A stretch of DNA of 64,000 nt from Planctomonas deserti (lineage in GTDB: Bacteria > Actinomycetota > Actinomycetes > Actinomycetales > Microbacteriaceae). The notes below the pieces were generated by a model. That model made no database searches. It saw nothing but the letters and a program-made list of their open reading frames with translations, and was not told the origin of the DNA. The position numbers and the translations under genes are program-made. Location of the stretch: assembly GCF_003067705.1 (NCBI RefSeq), contig NZ_QANL01000001.1:930001-994000 (forward strand), in the 5' to 3' direction. Every line of letters starts with the position of its first letter. Positions within the stretch are counted from its first letter, which is position 1. Shown here piece by piece: positions 50,265-58,286 of the stretch.

Positions 50265-51275
50265 ATGGCACGCCGCCCCACCATCCACGATGTCGCCGCC
50301 GCCGCCGGCGTCTCGGTGTCTGCCGTCTCCAAAGCGGTGAACGGCCGCTACGGCATCGCCGCCGACACCTCCGCCCGGATCCTTCAGGTCGTGAAGGAAC
50401 TGGGGTACGAGTCCAGCCTCGTCGCCAGCAGCATGCGGTCGCACCGAACCGGTGTGATCGGCGTCCTCGTGGCGGACTTCGAGCCGTTCAGTGCGGAGAT
50501 CCTGAAGGGCGTCGGCTCGGCGCTGCGGGAGTCCCGGTACGACCTGCTCGCCTACAGCGGGTCCCGGCACGCGGACGGCGCGACGGGGTGGGAGCGCCGC
50601 TCGCTCAGCCGGCTGAGCGGAACCCTGATCGACGGCGCGATCATGGTGACGCCGACGGTCGTGACCGCGTCCGTCGAGATCCCGGTGGTCGCCATCGACC
50701 CGCACACCGGCCGCGCCGACCTTCCGACGGTGGAGTCCGACAGCCTCGGTGGCGCGCTCCAGGCCACCCGGCACCTCATCGATCTCGGCCACCGGCGCAT
50801 CGGCTTTCTCGGTGGCCGTCCCGACCTCCGCTCGGCCAGCCTGCGCGAGGCCGGGTACCGGCGCGCACTCACCGACGCGGGCATCCCCTTCGACCCGCAG
50901 CTCGTGCAGGTGGGCATGTTCCTCACCGCGTCGTCCCGGGAGCCGGCGCGGGCCCTGCTGTCCCTGCCGAATCGTCCGACGGCGATCTTCGCCGCCAACG
51001 ACCTGTCCGCCATCGGGGTGCTGCAGGTGGCGGGCGAGCTGGGCATCGACGTGCCGCGGGACCTGTCGGTGATGGGCTTCGACGACATCCCCGAGGCGAT
51101 TCAGGTGTCGCCGCCGCTGACCACCATCCGGCAGCCCATGCAGCGGTTGGGGGCGACCGCCGCGGAGTCGCTCATCGCGCTCCTGAGTGGCGAGACCTCC
51201 GACGCGATGCGCATCCAGCTGCCGACGAGGCTCGTCCGCCGGGCCACGACGGCGCCGCCCGCTCCACCCGCCTGA
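50265..51275 (+). CDS. LacI family transcriptional regulator
   Basis: The 336-residue protein has the LacI helix-turn-helix and hinge at its N-terminus: RPTIHDVAAAAGVSVSAVSKAVNGRYGIAADTSARIL, then LGYESSLVASSMRSHRTGVIGVLV. The effector domain is of the periplasmic-binding-protein type, with RRIGFLGGRPDLRSASLREAGYRRAL and PTAIFAANDLSAIGVLQVAGELGIDVPRDLSVMGFDDI. It should repress the divergent sugar-uptake/GH3 operon and release on binding the transported sugar. The hinge lacks the usual Asn-Ala-Ala-Arg form (YESSLVASSMRS). The ATG at 50265 fits the family start. A longer frame crosses the operator and was rejected. Confidence 0.93.
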   Translation: MARRPTIHDVAAAAGVSVSAVSKAVNGRYGIAADTSARILQVVKELGYESSLVASSMRSHRTGVIGVLVADFEPFSAEILKGVGSALRESRYDLLAYSGSRHADGATGWERRSLSRLSGTLIDGAIMVTPTVVTASVEIPVVAIDPHTGRADLPTVESDSLGGALQATRHLIDLGHRRIGFLGGRPDLRSASLREAGYRRALTDAGIPFDPQLVQVGMFLTASSREPARALLSLPNRPTAIFAANDLSAIGVLQVAGELGIDVPRDLSVMGFDDIPEAIQVSPPLTTIRQPMQRLGATAAESLIALLSGETSDAMRIQLPTRLVRRATTAPPAPPA

Positions 51276-51332
51276 GCGCAGGATGCCGCCGGACGCGGGC
51301 GGCTGACCCGGCGGCGAAGGTTCAGGCGCGGC

Positions 51333-52106
51333 TCAGTCGGCCCGGCTGCGCTTCGTCGCGGCGACCAGGGCGAAGCCAATCCAGTCCGGGTCGGCATCCG
51401 ATTCGAGCATGGCGATCTCCCGGGCGCTCGCGGACCCGTGCGCTCGGGACCAGCGCAGCCAGTGGTCCCGGCCGCCCTCCTGCATGCGGGCGGTGATGCC
51501 GTCGGCTGAACCGGTCAGGCCCCAGTGGGTCGCCCACCAGCCGGGGGAGTGCCACGCTGCAGCCTCCCCGCCGACCAGATCCAGCACGGCGTCGGGCGGG
51601 TGGACCGCGTAGGGATCGTCGCGGAGGGCGGGCGTCGTCATCCCGACCTGCCCGCCCGGCCGGAGCACGCGCAACAGCCCGGGGAGGAAGTGCACGTCCG
51701 TTCCGAAGTACTCGAAGGCGTCGATGCTGACGATCGCGTCGAACTCGCCGTCCTCGAACGGCAGCGACCGCGCGTCGCCGTGCACCACGGTGACGCGGTC
51801 CCCGACACCGGCCGCGTCGACGACCGCCCGGATCTCGGCGGGCTCGATCCAGAGATCGAACGCGACGACCTCGACGCCGCACTGCTGGGCCAGGAACACA
51901 CTCGTCGCCCCGCGCCCGCAGCCGAGGTCGAGCACGCGTTGGCCCGGCGTCAGCGAGACTAGCGTCAGCAGGTCCTCGAGTTGCCAGAGGGGGTGGGGTC
52001 CCATGTCCAGCCCGAGCAGCCACGTGGGGTCGTAGCGGGAGGACAGCGGGAACCGGTCCGGCCTGAGCAGGCTCTCATGAGGGGTCACGATCGGCCACGC
52101 TGGCAC
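51333..52106 (-). CDS. SAM-dependent methyltransferase (class I)
   Basis: The protein has about 257 residues. The Rossmann SAM site is GQRVLDLGCGRGATSVFLAQ (motif I), followed by VVAFDLWIEPAEIRAVV (motif II) and GDARSLPFEDGEFDAIVSIDAFEYF (motif post-II/III). LLRVLRPGGQVGMTTPALRDDP follows. The start region RPDRFPLSSRYDPTWLLGLDMGPHPLWQLEDLL occurs in actinobacterial class I methyltransferases of unknown substrate. GTG 52106 and GTG 52088 (VTPHESLL) are both possible, and the latter gives 251 residues. It stands between the LacI and SulP genes without evident partners. Confidence 0.85.
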   Translation of the reverse strand: MPAWPIVTPHESLLRPDRFPLSSRYDPTWLLGLDMGPHPLWQLEDLLTLVSLTPGQRVLDLGCGRGATSVFLAQQCGVEVVAFDLWIEPAEIRAVVDAAGVGDRVTVVHGDARSLPFEDGEFDAIVSIDAFEYFGTDVHFLPGLLRVLRPGGQVGMTTPALRDDPYAVHPPDAVLDLVGGEAAAWHSPGWWATHWGLTGSADGITARMQEGGRDHWLRWSRAHGSASAREIAMLESDADPDWIGFALVAATKRSRAD

Positions 52107-52157
52107 ACGCCCGCACCCGGGGGAAGCCCCACCCCTCGCTGGCTACCCCTCAGCCCC

Positions 52158-53672
52158 CTACCCCTCGGAGCCGAGCCTGCCGGCGAGGCGCTCGTGCATG
52201 GCGGCGCTCGCGTCGTTCATTCCGACGATGGTCACCGTCTTGCCGCGCTGCGCGTACTTGGTGGTGATGGCGTCGAGCGCCGCCACCGTGGACGCGTCCC
52301 AGACGTGCGAGCGGGTCATGTCGATCACGACGCGGTCGGGGTCCGCGGCGTAGTCGAACTGCGTCGTCAGGTCGTTGCTCGAGGCGAAGAACAGCTCGCC
52401 GTTCACGGTGTAGTCCGCCACCTCGCGCCCGTCGTCGTCGACCGCGAGGGTGCGCTCTACGGTCGCGAAGTGCGCGACCCGGCGGGCGAACACGACCATG
52501 GCCGCGATCACGCCGATCACGACGCCGATGGCGAGGTTGTGCGTCACAACCACGACCGCAACGGTCACGACCATGACGATGGTCTCGCCGAGCGGCATCC
52601 GGCGCAGCGTCGACGGCCGCACGCTGTGCCAGTCGAACGTGCCGACCGACACCATGATCATGACCGCGACGAGGGCCGCCATGGGAATGATCGCGACGAT
52701 GTCGCCGAGGCCGACGACGAGGATCAGCAGGAACACCCCGGCCAGGAAGGTGGAGATGCGCGTGCGCGCGCCGGAGACCTTCACGTTGATCATGGTCTGG
52801 CCGATCATCGCGCAGCCCCCCATGCCGCCGAACAGCCCGGAGAGCATGTTCGCGACGCCCTGACCCCACGTCTCCCTCGTCTTGCGGGACGGGGTGTCCG
52901 TGATCTCGTCCACGAGCTTCGCGGTCATCAGCGACTCGAGGATGCCCACGAGCGCCATCGCGAGCGAGAAGGGCGCGATGATGGAGAAGGTCTCCCAGGT
53001 GAGCGGGACGTTCGGGATCAGCAGCTCCGGCAGGCTCTCGGGCAGGTCGCCCTGGTCGCCGACCGTGGGCACGGTGAGGGCCGTCGTCACGGTGATGGCC
53101 GTGATCAGGAGGATCGCGACGAGTGGCGCAGGCACGACCCGGGTGAGGCGCGGAAGCAGCACGATGATCGCGATCCCGAGCGCCACGAGCGGGTACACGA
53201 TCCAGGGCACGCCGATGAGCTGCGGCAGCTGGGCGGTGAAGATGAGGATCGCGAGCGCGTTGACGAACCCGACCATCACACTGCGCGGGATGAACCGCAT
53301 GAGCTTGGCGACGCCGAGCACGGCGAGCAGCACCTGGAAGACGCCGGCGAGGATCACCGTGGCGAGGAAGTAGTCAATGCCGTACTCCCGGGCCACGGGC
53401 GCGATGACGAGGGCGACGGCGCCCGTGGCGGCCGAGATCATCGCCGGGCGTCCGCCGAGGAATGCGATCGTCACGGCCATGATGAACGAGGAGAACAGCC
53501 CGAGCCGAGGGTCCACCCCCGCGATGATGGAGAACGAGATCGCCTCCGGGATGAGCGCGAGCGCGACCACGAGGCCGGCGAGCACCTCGCGGGTGAGGAT
53601 GCGGGGCGAGCGCAGCGCGGCGAGCACTCCCGGGGACGCGGGCGGGGCGGAGGCGGTGGGGCGGGACGGCAT
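52158..53672 (-). CDS. SulP family inorganic anion transporter with STAS domain
   Basis: The 504-residue protein has a transmembrane region (residues about 20-400) with SulP features: EVLAGLVVALALIPEAISFSIIAGVDPRLGL near the start and FGGMGGCAMIGQTMINVKVSGARTRIS in the middle. A C-terminal STAS domain (about 405-504) contains DRVVIDMTRSHVWDASTVAALDAI. SulP proteins move sulfate, bicarbonate or related anions. The STAS domain is regulatory. No carbonic anhydrase or sulfate-assimilation gene adjoins, so the anion is unknown. The ATG at 53672 is followed by a short Ala/Pro-rich tail. Confidence 0.9.
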   Translation of the reverse strand: MPSRPTASAPPASPGVLAALRSPRILTREVLAGLVVALALIPEAISFSIIAGVDPRLGLFSSFIMAVTIAFLGGRPAMISAATGAVALVIAPVAREYGIDYFLATVILAGVFQVLLAVLGVAKLMRFIPRSVMVGFVNALAILIFTAQLPQLIGVPWIVYPLVALGIAIIVLLPRLTRVVPAPLVAILLITAITVTTALTVPTVGDQGDLPESLPELLIPNVPLTWETFSIIAPFSLAMALVGILESLMTAKLVDEITDTPSRKTRETWGQGVANMLSGLFGGMGGCAMIGQTMINVKVSGARTRISTFLAGVFLLILVVGLGDIVAIIPMAALVAVMIMVSVGTFDWHSVRPSTLRRMPLGETIVMVVTVAVVVVTHNLAIGVVIGVIAAMVVFARRVAHFATVERTLAVDDDGREVADYTVNGELFFASSNDLTTQFDYAADPDRVVIDMTRSHVWDASTVAALDAITTKYAQRGKTVTIVGMNDASAAMHERLAGRLGSEG

Positions 53673-53882
53673 GGGACTCCCGTTTCTGCCCGGAGGGGGC
53701 GCGGCGGCGATGGGTGCTGATGCGTGCGCGATGGCGCGGATGCCGGTGTCAGCCGCGATGGGGGCGGCCGAGGGGCTGAGCGCACAAGTCTACGGCTGGG
53801 TCCGGCGGGCGACCGGGCTGCGAGAATCGTGCGCGGCGGGACCTCACGTTCCGCCCCTCCCGGTCGTCTACAGAGTGTGAGC

Positions 53883-54368
53883 ATGAAACCCTTCGAGCGC
53901 GTGGTCGCCGAGCACGGCGCAGCGGTGCTCCGCGTGTGCCGCGCGGTCGTGGGGCCCGTCGACGCCGACGACGCCTGGTCCGAGACGTTCCTCGCCGCCC
54001 TGCGTGCCTACCCGGCGCTCCCGGCCGACGCCAACGTCGAGGCCTGGCTCGTCACGATCGCGCACCGGAAGGCTCTCGACCTGCTTCGGGCGCGGGCGCG
54101 CCGCCCGGAGTCGGTGGCGGACGTTCCGGAGATCCCGAGCGTGCACCAGGAACCCGAGGATGCGGCGGCCGAGCTCCGGCGGGCGGTCGCCGGCCTGCCG
54201 ACGAAGCAGCGGCAGGCCGTCGCGTACCACTACCTGATCGGCCTGCCGCACGCGGAGGTCGCCGAGATCCTCGGCGGCACGACGGACGCGGCGCGACGGG
54301 CGGCCGCCGACGGGATCAGCAGCCTGCGACGATCGCTCGCGGCCGAACGGGAGGAAGCACGACCATGA
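53883..54368 (+). CDS. RNA polymerase sigma factor, ECF/sigma-70 family
   Basis: The 161-residue protein has sigma region 2 (residues about 5-70: FERVVAEHGAAVLRVCRAVVGPVDADDAWSETFLAAL, the DDAWSETFL box being region 2.2-2.3). WLVTIAHRKALDLLRAR is region 2.4, and region 4 (about 100-150) has LRRAVAGLPTKQRQAVAYHYLIGLPHAEVAEILGGTTDAARRAAADGI. It is a short ECF-type sigma. Its stop overlaps the methyltransferase start as ATGA. This sigma/Ogt gene pair recurs in Actinobacteria. No anti-sigma gene adjoins, so control may come through the Ogt protein or transcription. Confidence 0.9.
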   Translation: MKPFERVVAEHGAAVLRVCRAVVGPVDADDAWSETFLAALRAYPALPADANVEAWLVTIAHRKALDLLRARARRPESVADVPEIPSVHQEPEDAAAELRRAVAGLPTKQRQAVAYHYLIGLPHAEVAEILGGTTDAARRAAADGISSLRRSLAAEREEARP

Positions 54369-55054
54369 CGGACAGCAGCGGAAGCATCGGAAGCGGCGGG
54401 ACGGCACGCGCCGGCGTCGCCGGCGCCCAGGAGGATGTCGTGGACGAGCGCGCCGGAGCCGAACTGCTCGCCCCGCTGGCGGACCAGGAGCAGGGCGCGG
54501 ACCTCGCCCGGCTGCACGGGCGGCTGGAGCGGGAGGCGGCCGAGGGCGGGCTGCTCGACATCGCGTACCGGGTCGTGGACTCGCCCATCGGGCCCCTGCT
54601 GCTCGCCGCGACCGACCAGGGTCTGCTCCGGGTGGCCTTCGGGGTCGAGGGGCATGACGCGGTGCTGGCGACGCTCGCCGCCCGGGTGAGCCCCCGGATC
54701 CTCCGCTCGCCCGCGCGGACGGAGGCCGTGGCCCGTCAGCTCGAGGAGTACTTCGCCGGCCGCCGCCGGTCCTTCGACGTGCCGCTCGACCGCAGACTGT
54801 CCCGTGGGTTCCGTCGCAGCGTGCAGGAGCACCTGACCGAGATCGCCTACGGCAGGACGGAGAGCTACGCGGAGGTCGCCGCCGCCACCGGGAACCCGCG
54901 CGCGGTCCGCGCCGTCGGCAGCGCCTGCTCGACGAACCCGCTCCCCGTTGTCGTGCCCTGCCACCGGGTGCTCCGCTCCAACGGTTCCCTCGGCGGATAC
55001 GTCGGCGGCCTCGAGGCGAAGCACGCGCTGCTCGCGCTGGAGTCCGCCGCCTGA
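54365..55054 (+). CDS. ogt: Methylated-DNA-protein-cysteine methyltransferase with N-terminal extension
   Basis: The 229-residue protein has the O6-methylguanine transfer domain from residue about 64 (LDIAYRVVDSPIGPLLLAATDQGLL). The suicide Cys is Cys199 in NPLPVVVPCHRVLRSNGSLGGY, and the helix-turn-helix EIAYGRTESYAEVAAATGNPRAVRAVGSA binds DNA. It removes alkyl groups from O6-guanine once per molecule. The first 60 residues form an acidic, helical extension outside the catalytic domain, in the place where an anti-sigma factor would be encoded. The ATGA overlap with the sigma gene implies coordinated output and possibly direct contact between the two proteins, which is inference. Confidence 0.93.
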   Translation: MTDSSGSIGSGGTARAGVAGAQEDVVDERAGAELLAPLADQEQGADLARLHGRLEREAAEGGLLDIAYRVVDSPIGPLLLAATDQGLLRVAFGVEGHDAVLATLAARVSPRILRSPARTEAVARQLEEYFAGRRRSFDVPLDRRLSRGFRRSVQEHLTEIAYGRTESYAEVAAATGNPRAVRAVGSACSTNPLPVVVPCHRVLRSNGSLGGYVGGLEAKHALLALESAA

Positions 55055-55093
55055 GCGAATCCCGGTGCCGAGCGTGCACACAGGCGGTGAGGG

Positions 55094-55555
55094 CTACCCC
55101 TGCTGCTCGCTGCCCTCGGTCGTGCGCAGGGACTGGACAATGCTCCGCAGCATCCCGGACGCGGCGGCCTGCTCCTCCCGGGTCATGCCGCTCAGCATCC
55201 TGACCTCCACGGACCGGACCGCGGCGGTCGCTTTCTCGAGGCTATGCCGACCGCGGGGCGTGAGCTGCGTGGGGAGCACCTTTCCGACGCGAGCCTCCAC
55301 CGGTCGCGTCACGTACCCATCCCGTTCCAGGGCCTGCAGCAGCACGTTCATCGACTGCCGCGTCACGAACGCTCCTCGCGCGAGCTCCGAGTTGGACAGG
55401 CCGGGGCGCTGCGAGAGCAGTTCGAGGCAGGAGTAATGCGTCACGGTCATGCCGAGGGGACGCAGCACGGCCTCCATGGCGGCGCGGAGTGCGCTCGACG
55501 CCTCCTTCAGGAGGTAACCCACCGACGTCTCGAGGTCGATCCCGTCTTGACTCAT
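55094..55555 (-). CDS. MarR family transcriptional regulator
   Basis: The 153-residue protein has the winged helix-turn-helix of MarR regulators: LRPLGMTVTHYSCLELLSQRPGLSNSELARGAFVTRQSMNVLLQALERDGYVTRP, with the wing ARVGKVLPTQLTPRGRHSLEKA. The N- and C-terminal helices should dimerise. It diverges from a VOC-family gene across 62 bases that contain two 16-base palindromes. One palindrome overlaps its own start codon, so autorepression is likely. The ligand is unknown. The start codon ATG at 55555 was chosen from the family length. Confidence 0.93.
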   Translation of the reverse strand: MSQDGIDLETSVGYLLKEASSALRAAMEAVLRPLGMTVTHYSCLELLSQRPGLSNSELARGAFVTRQSMNVLLQALERDGYVTRPVEARVGKVLPTQLTPRGRHSLEKATAAVRSVEVRMLSGMTREEQAAASGMLRSIVQSLRTTEGSEQQG

Positions 55556-55598
55556 GTCAGAAGTCTGACATACGGTTATTTATGTCAGACAGCTGACA
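55555..55598. promoter_or_regulatory. Two 16-base palindromic MarR operators
   Basis: TGTCAGAAGTCTGACA (55555-55570) and TGTCAGACAGCTGACA (55583-55598) share TGTCAG half-sites and lie 28 bases apart. TTGACT (55547-55552) and TACGGT (55571-55576) could be the promoter of the VOC gene, overlapped by the first site. Confidence 0.75.
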
Positions 55599-55617
55599 CG
55601 ATAGGAAGAAGCTCCCC

Positions 55618-55986
55618 ATGCCCGTGACCGGCCCCGACTTTCTCTCTCTCCAGACCCGCGATCTCGCCGCGTCGCAGGCGTTCTACGAGCACTACCTCGG
55701 CCTCGTTCGTTCGCCGGCGGGTCCACCCCACGCGGTCGTCTTCACCACCACCCCGATCGCATTCGCCCTCCGGGACGTCGTTCCCGGCACCGACCTCGCC
55801 TCCGTCGCCCGGCCCGGAATCGGTGCGGCGATCTGGCTCCACGCCACCGACGTGCAGGCCATCCACGACGCTCTGGTGACGGACGGGCACACGATCACCT
55901 CGGCCCCGATCGACGGCCCCTTCGGGCGCACGTTCACCTTCGCCGATCCCGACGGCTATCACGTCACTCTGCACGACCGCGCCTGA
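55618..55986 (+). CDS. VOC family protein (glyoxalase/dioxygenase fold)
   Basis: The 122-residue protein shows the vicinal-oxygen-chelate beta-alpha-beta-beta-beta repeat pattern: DFLSLQTRDLAASQAFYEHYLGLV at the start, TPIAFALRDVVPG and IGAAIWLHATDVQAIHDALV. FTFADPDGYHVTLHD carries likely metal and substrate residues. Possible roles are glyoxalase, antibiotic binding (bleomycin or fosfomycin type) or dioxygenase. Control by the divergent MarR regulator points to detoxification of a small molecule that the regulator senses. AGGAAG precedes the ATG at good spacing. Confidence 0.87.
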   Translation: MPVTGPDFLSLQTRDLAASQAFYEHYLGLVRSPAGPPHAVVFTTTPIAFALRDVVPGTDLASVARPGIGAAIWLHATDVQAIHDALVTDGHTITSAPIDGPFGRTFTFADPDGYHVTLHDRA

Positions 55987-56011
55987 GGCGCAGCCGACGG
56001 GCGGGGGCGGG

Positions 56012-57382
56012 TCAGGCCGGGCCGTAGCTGAAGACCCTGCCCGGGTCGTACGCGGTCCTTGTGACGGCCAGTCGCTCGAAGGCGTCCGCGGGCCAGGCGC
56101 TCGCGAACTCCTGGGCACTCGTGATGTGTCCGGCGAAGTTCACGTTCGTGGTCGTCGCTCGCCACGGCGCGATGCGGGCGACGACCGCGTCGGCGGCGCG
56201 GGGGAGGACCTCCGCGAACAGCTCCGGCACGGGGATGCCGATGAGCACGAGGGTGAAAGCGGCTTCCCGGCCGCCGACCGAGTCCAGGCCGGCGGGGCGC
56301 CTCGCCGTCGCGCCGCCGAGATGGCGCACCTCCGCCGCGATGAACGGCGCCTCGGTCTCCGGACCGAGCACCTCGAGCAGCGCCGTCACGAACTCCTGGT
56401 CGAGCCCGGTGAGCATGAGCCCGCGGTCCCAGCCGGGGCCGGGGGTGTCGGGGTCCGAGTGCACGAGGCCCACGTCTGCCGCGGGCATCTCGCGCACGAG
56501 GTCGAGGAACACCGGCGCCGCGTCGCGCATCGGGGCGAGCAGCAGCTCGCCGTCCTCGGGTGAGCCGACGAAGGCGTAGCGCAGGTGCAGCACCGTGCGG
56601 CCGCGAAGCGGCGGGGGCGCCTCCTCGATGTCGGGGATCCGCAGCAGCGCCACGGAGGAGTTGACGGTGTCCGGCACCGTCCGCACCCACTCCGCCCAGG
56701 CCCGCAGCGCGGGCTCGATGGCGTCGGCGTCGTAGAACAGGCCGCCGCCGTAGAAGCTCGCGAGCTCGACCAGCCGCAGCCGCATCTCCACGACGATGCC
56801 GAGGCCGCCCTTCCCGCCACGCAGTGCGGCGAAGAGGTCGGGATGCTCGTCCGCCGACGCGCGGACGAGACCGCCGTCGGCCGTGACCACGGTGAACTCG
56901 GTCGCGTAGTCGGCCGTGAAGCCGAAGGTGCGGGCGAGCGGTCCGAGGCCGCCACCGAGCGTGTAGCCGACCGCCCCGACGCTCGGGGAGGACCCGGTGA
57001 TGGGCGCCAGCCCGTGCTCCGCGGCGGCGAGGATGACCGACCCCCAGCGCGCGCCGGCGCCGATGCGCGCCTCCCGCGCCACCGGGTCGACCACGACGCT
57101 GTCCAGGCGGCGGGTGGACACGAGCACCCCGTGCGTGATCGGTTCGAAGGCGCCGTGGCCCGTCGCCTGCACGCGCACGGGAAGGCCCTGCGCGGTCGCG
57201 TACCCGACGGCGAGGGCGACGTCGCCGGCATTCTCCGCGGCGACGACGACGTCGGGATCGTGCACCACGGCGGTGTTGAAGCAGGCGACCTCATCGGCGA
57301 GGCCGTCGTCACCCCTCGCCCAGACGGAGCCCGATACGGCGGATGCCAGGGAGAGCAGGGATTGCGCGGTCGGCACGCTCAT
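56012..57382 (-). CDS. FAD-linked oxidoreductase, berberine-bridge-enzyme type
   Basis: The 456-residue protein has a PCMH-type FAD domain: VVVAAENAGDVALAVGYATAQGLPVRVQATGHGAF, where the His of TGHGAF is the usual 8-alpha-FAD attachment site. GSVILAAAEHGLAPITGSSPSVGAVGYTLGGGLGPLARTFG follows, and the C-terminal BBE motif is seen in TTNVNFAGH and AYDPGRVFSYGP. No Cys is found at the second attachment position, so a single covalent bond is likely. It oxidises a sugar or alcohol with O2. TATCCT lies seven bases before the ATG. The SRPBCC gene 34 bases upstream lies on the same strand. Confidence 0.88.
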   Translation of the reverse strand: MSVPTAQSLLSLASAVSGSVWARGDDGLADEVACFNTAVVHDPDVVVAAENAGDVALAVGYATAQGLPVRVQATGHGAFEPITHGVLVSTRRLDSVVVDPVAREARIGAGARWGSVILAAAEHGLAPITGSSPSVGAVGYTLGGGLGPLARTFGFTADYATEFTVVTADGGLVRASADEHPDLFAALRGGKGGLGIVVEMRLRLVELASFYGGGLFYDADAIEPALRAWAEWVRTVPDTVNSSVALLRIPDIEEAPPPLRGRTVLHLRYAFVGSPEDGELLLAPMRDAAPVFLDLVREMPAADVGLVHSDPDTPGPGWDRGLMLTGLDQEFVTALLEVLGPETEAPFIAAEVRHLGGATARRPAGLDSVGGREAAFTLVLIGIPVPELFAEVLPRAADAVVARIAPWRATTTNVNFAGHITSAQEFASAWPADAFERLAVTRTAYDPGRVFSYGPA

Positions 57383-57389
57383 GACCGGA

Positions 57390-57395
57390 AGGATA
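57390..57395 (-). promoter_or_regulatory. -10 hexamer for a leaderless flavoenzyme transcript
   Basis: On the minus strand TATCCT is followed by seven bases and the ATG at 57382. It lies within the short gap after the SRPBCC gene, so the flavoenzyme may have its own promoter. Confidence 0.42.
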
Positions 57396-57416
57396 GGGCC
57401 TCGGGGTGCCGCAGCG

Positions 57417-57941
57417 TCAGAGGGTGGCGGCCAATTTCTCGTAGTAGGCGGCCTGCGCCGGGTAGTAGTCGTCGAAGCTCACCGAGTCAGGATCCACCTT
57501 CGAGGTCTCGACCGCGACGAGCCGATCCAGGTAGTACTCCCAGCCGGGGCCGTAGCTCGGCAGGTCGTCGCCCGGCTGGAGGTGGTGCACGAGGCCGAGC
57601 GTCGTCGTGCCGTCGCTCTCTGCGAGCCGCAGCGACACGCGCCAGGAGGAGTCGGCCACCCGGAACGCCACGGTGAGGATCGACGGCTCGTCGCAGCGCT
57701 CGATGCGCACCTCCTCGGGCTCCGCGCCGTCCTCGGCGGTCATGGTGAACGTCACCCGTCCCGTCCGCGGCTGCCCCTGCCAGGTGCCGATCCACCGCTC
57801 CAGCCGATCGGGCCGGGTGACCGCCGCCCAGATCTCGGTCGCGGGCGCGCGGAACGACCGCTCGAACACGACGTCGCCGCCCGTGCCGCCGTCCGCCCGT
57901 GGCTCGAGCCGCCCGGTGGGGGTGGGAGTACCGCCGCTCAT
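57417..57941 (-). CDS. SRPBCC/AHSA1-domain protein
   Basis: The 174-residue protein has the START-like fold seen in VVFERSFRAPATEIWAAVTRPDRLERWIG at the N-terminus (AHSA1 type). The beta sheet VTFTMTAEDGAEPEEVRIERC and the C-terminal helix SYGPGWEYYLDRLVAVETSK follow. Members bind hydrophobic ligands or act as co-chaperone-like proteins. The first 20 residues are a Gly/Pro/Thr-rich leader. The small acidic gene lies 12 bases upstream on the same strand. The function is unknown. Confidence 0.88.
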   Translation of the reverse strand: MSGGTPTPTGRLEPRADGGTGGDVVFERSFRAPATEIWAAVTRPDRLERWIGTWQGQPRTGRVTFTMTAEDGAEPEEVRIERCDEPSILTVAFRVADSSWRVSLRLAESDGTTTLGLVHHLQPGDDLPSYGPGWEYYLDRLVAVETSKVDPDSVSFDDYYPAQAAYYEKLAATL

Positions 57942-57953
57942 CGTGGGCTCAGG

Positions 57954-58172
57954 TCAGGGCAGGCCGCCCTGGCCCTCCGTCGGCACCGGCTTGGAGGGGA
58001 CGTACGACTCGTCGTTGTCGTCGCTCGGGTCCACGACCGCGTCCGCAACGGTGTCCGGGTCGTCGCTGCCGTCGCCGCCCATGCGGGGTTCGGTCGCGTG
58101 CGCAGCCCGGTGCGCCTCCGCCGCCGTGAAGCCGAGGTCGGTCTCGACCTTGTCGTCGTCGTGCTGCTCCAT
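57954..58172 (-). CDS. Small acidic protein of unknown function
   Basis: The 72-residue product is MEQHDDDKVETDLGFTAAEA and on to GQGGLP. It is very rich in Asp and Glu, has no membrane segment or recognisable domain, and is likely disordered. Support for a real gene comes from a strong ribosome site (GGAGGGAAG ending about three bases before the ATG) and from its place 12 bases before the SRPBCC gene on the same strand. Long in-frame sequence further upstream runs antisense to the flavoprotein gene and was not included. It could be a regulator of, or partner for, the SRPBCC gene. Confidence 0.7.
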   Translation of the reverse strand: MEQHDDDKVETDLGFTAAEAHRAAHATEPRMGGDGSDDPDTVADAVVDPSDDNDESYVPSKPVPTEGQGGLP

Positions 58173-58286
58173 GCGCTTCCCTCCGTCATTGCTGGCGGGC
58201 ATCCGTGAGGCTGCCGCTTCTTCACGGTAGTCGGGCCCCGGAGTGCCTGCCAGGGGGTTATATGGAGGAGGAGATGGGGAGGGCGC

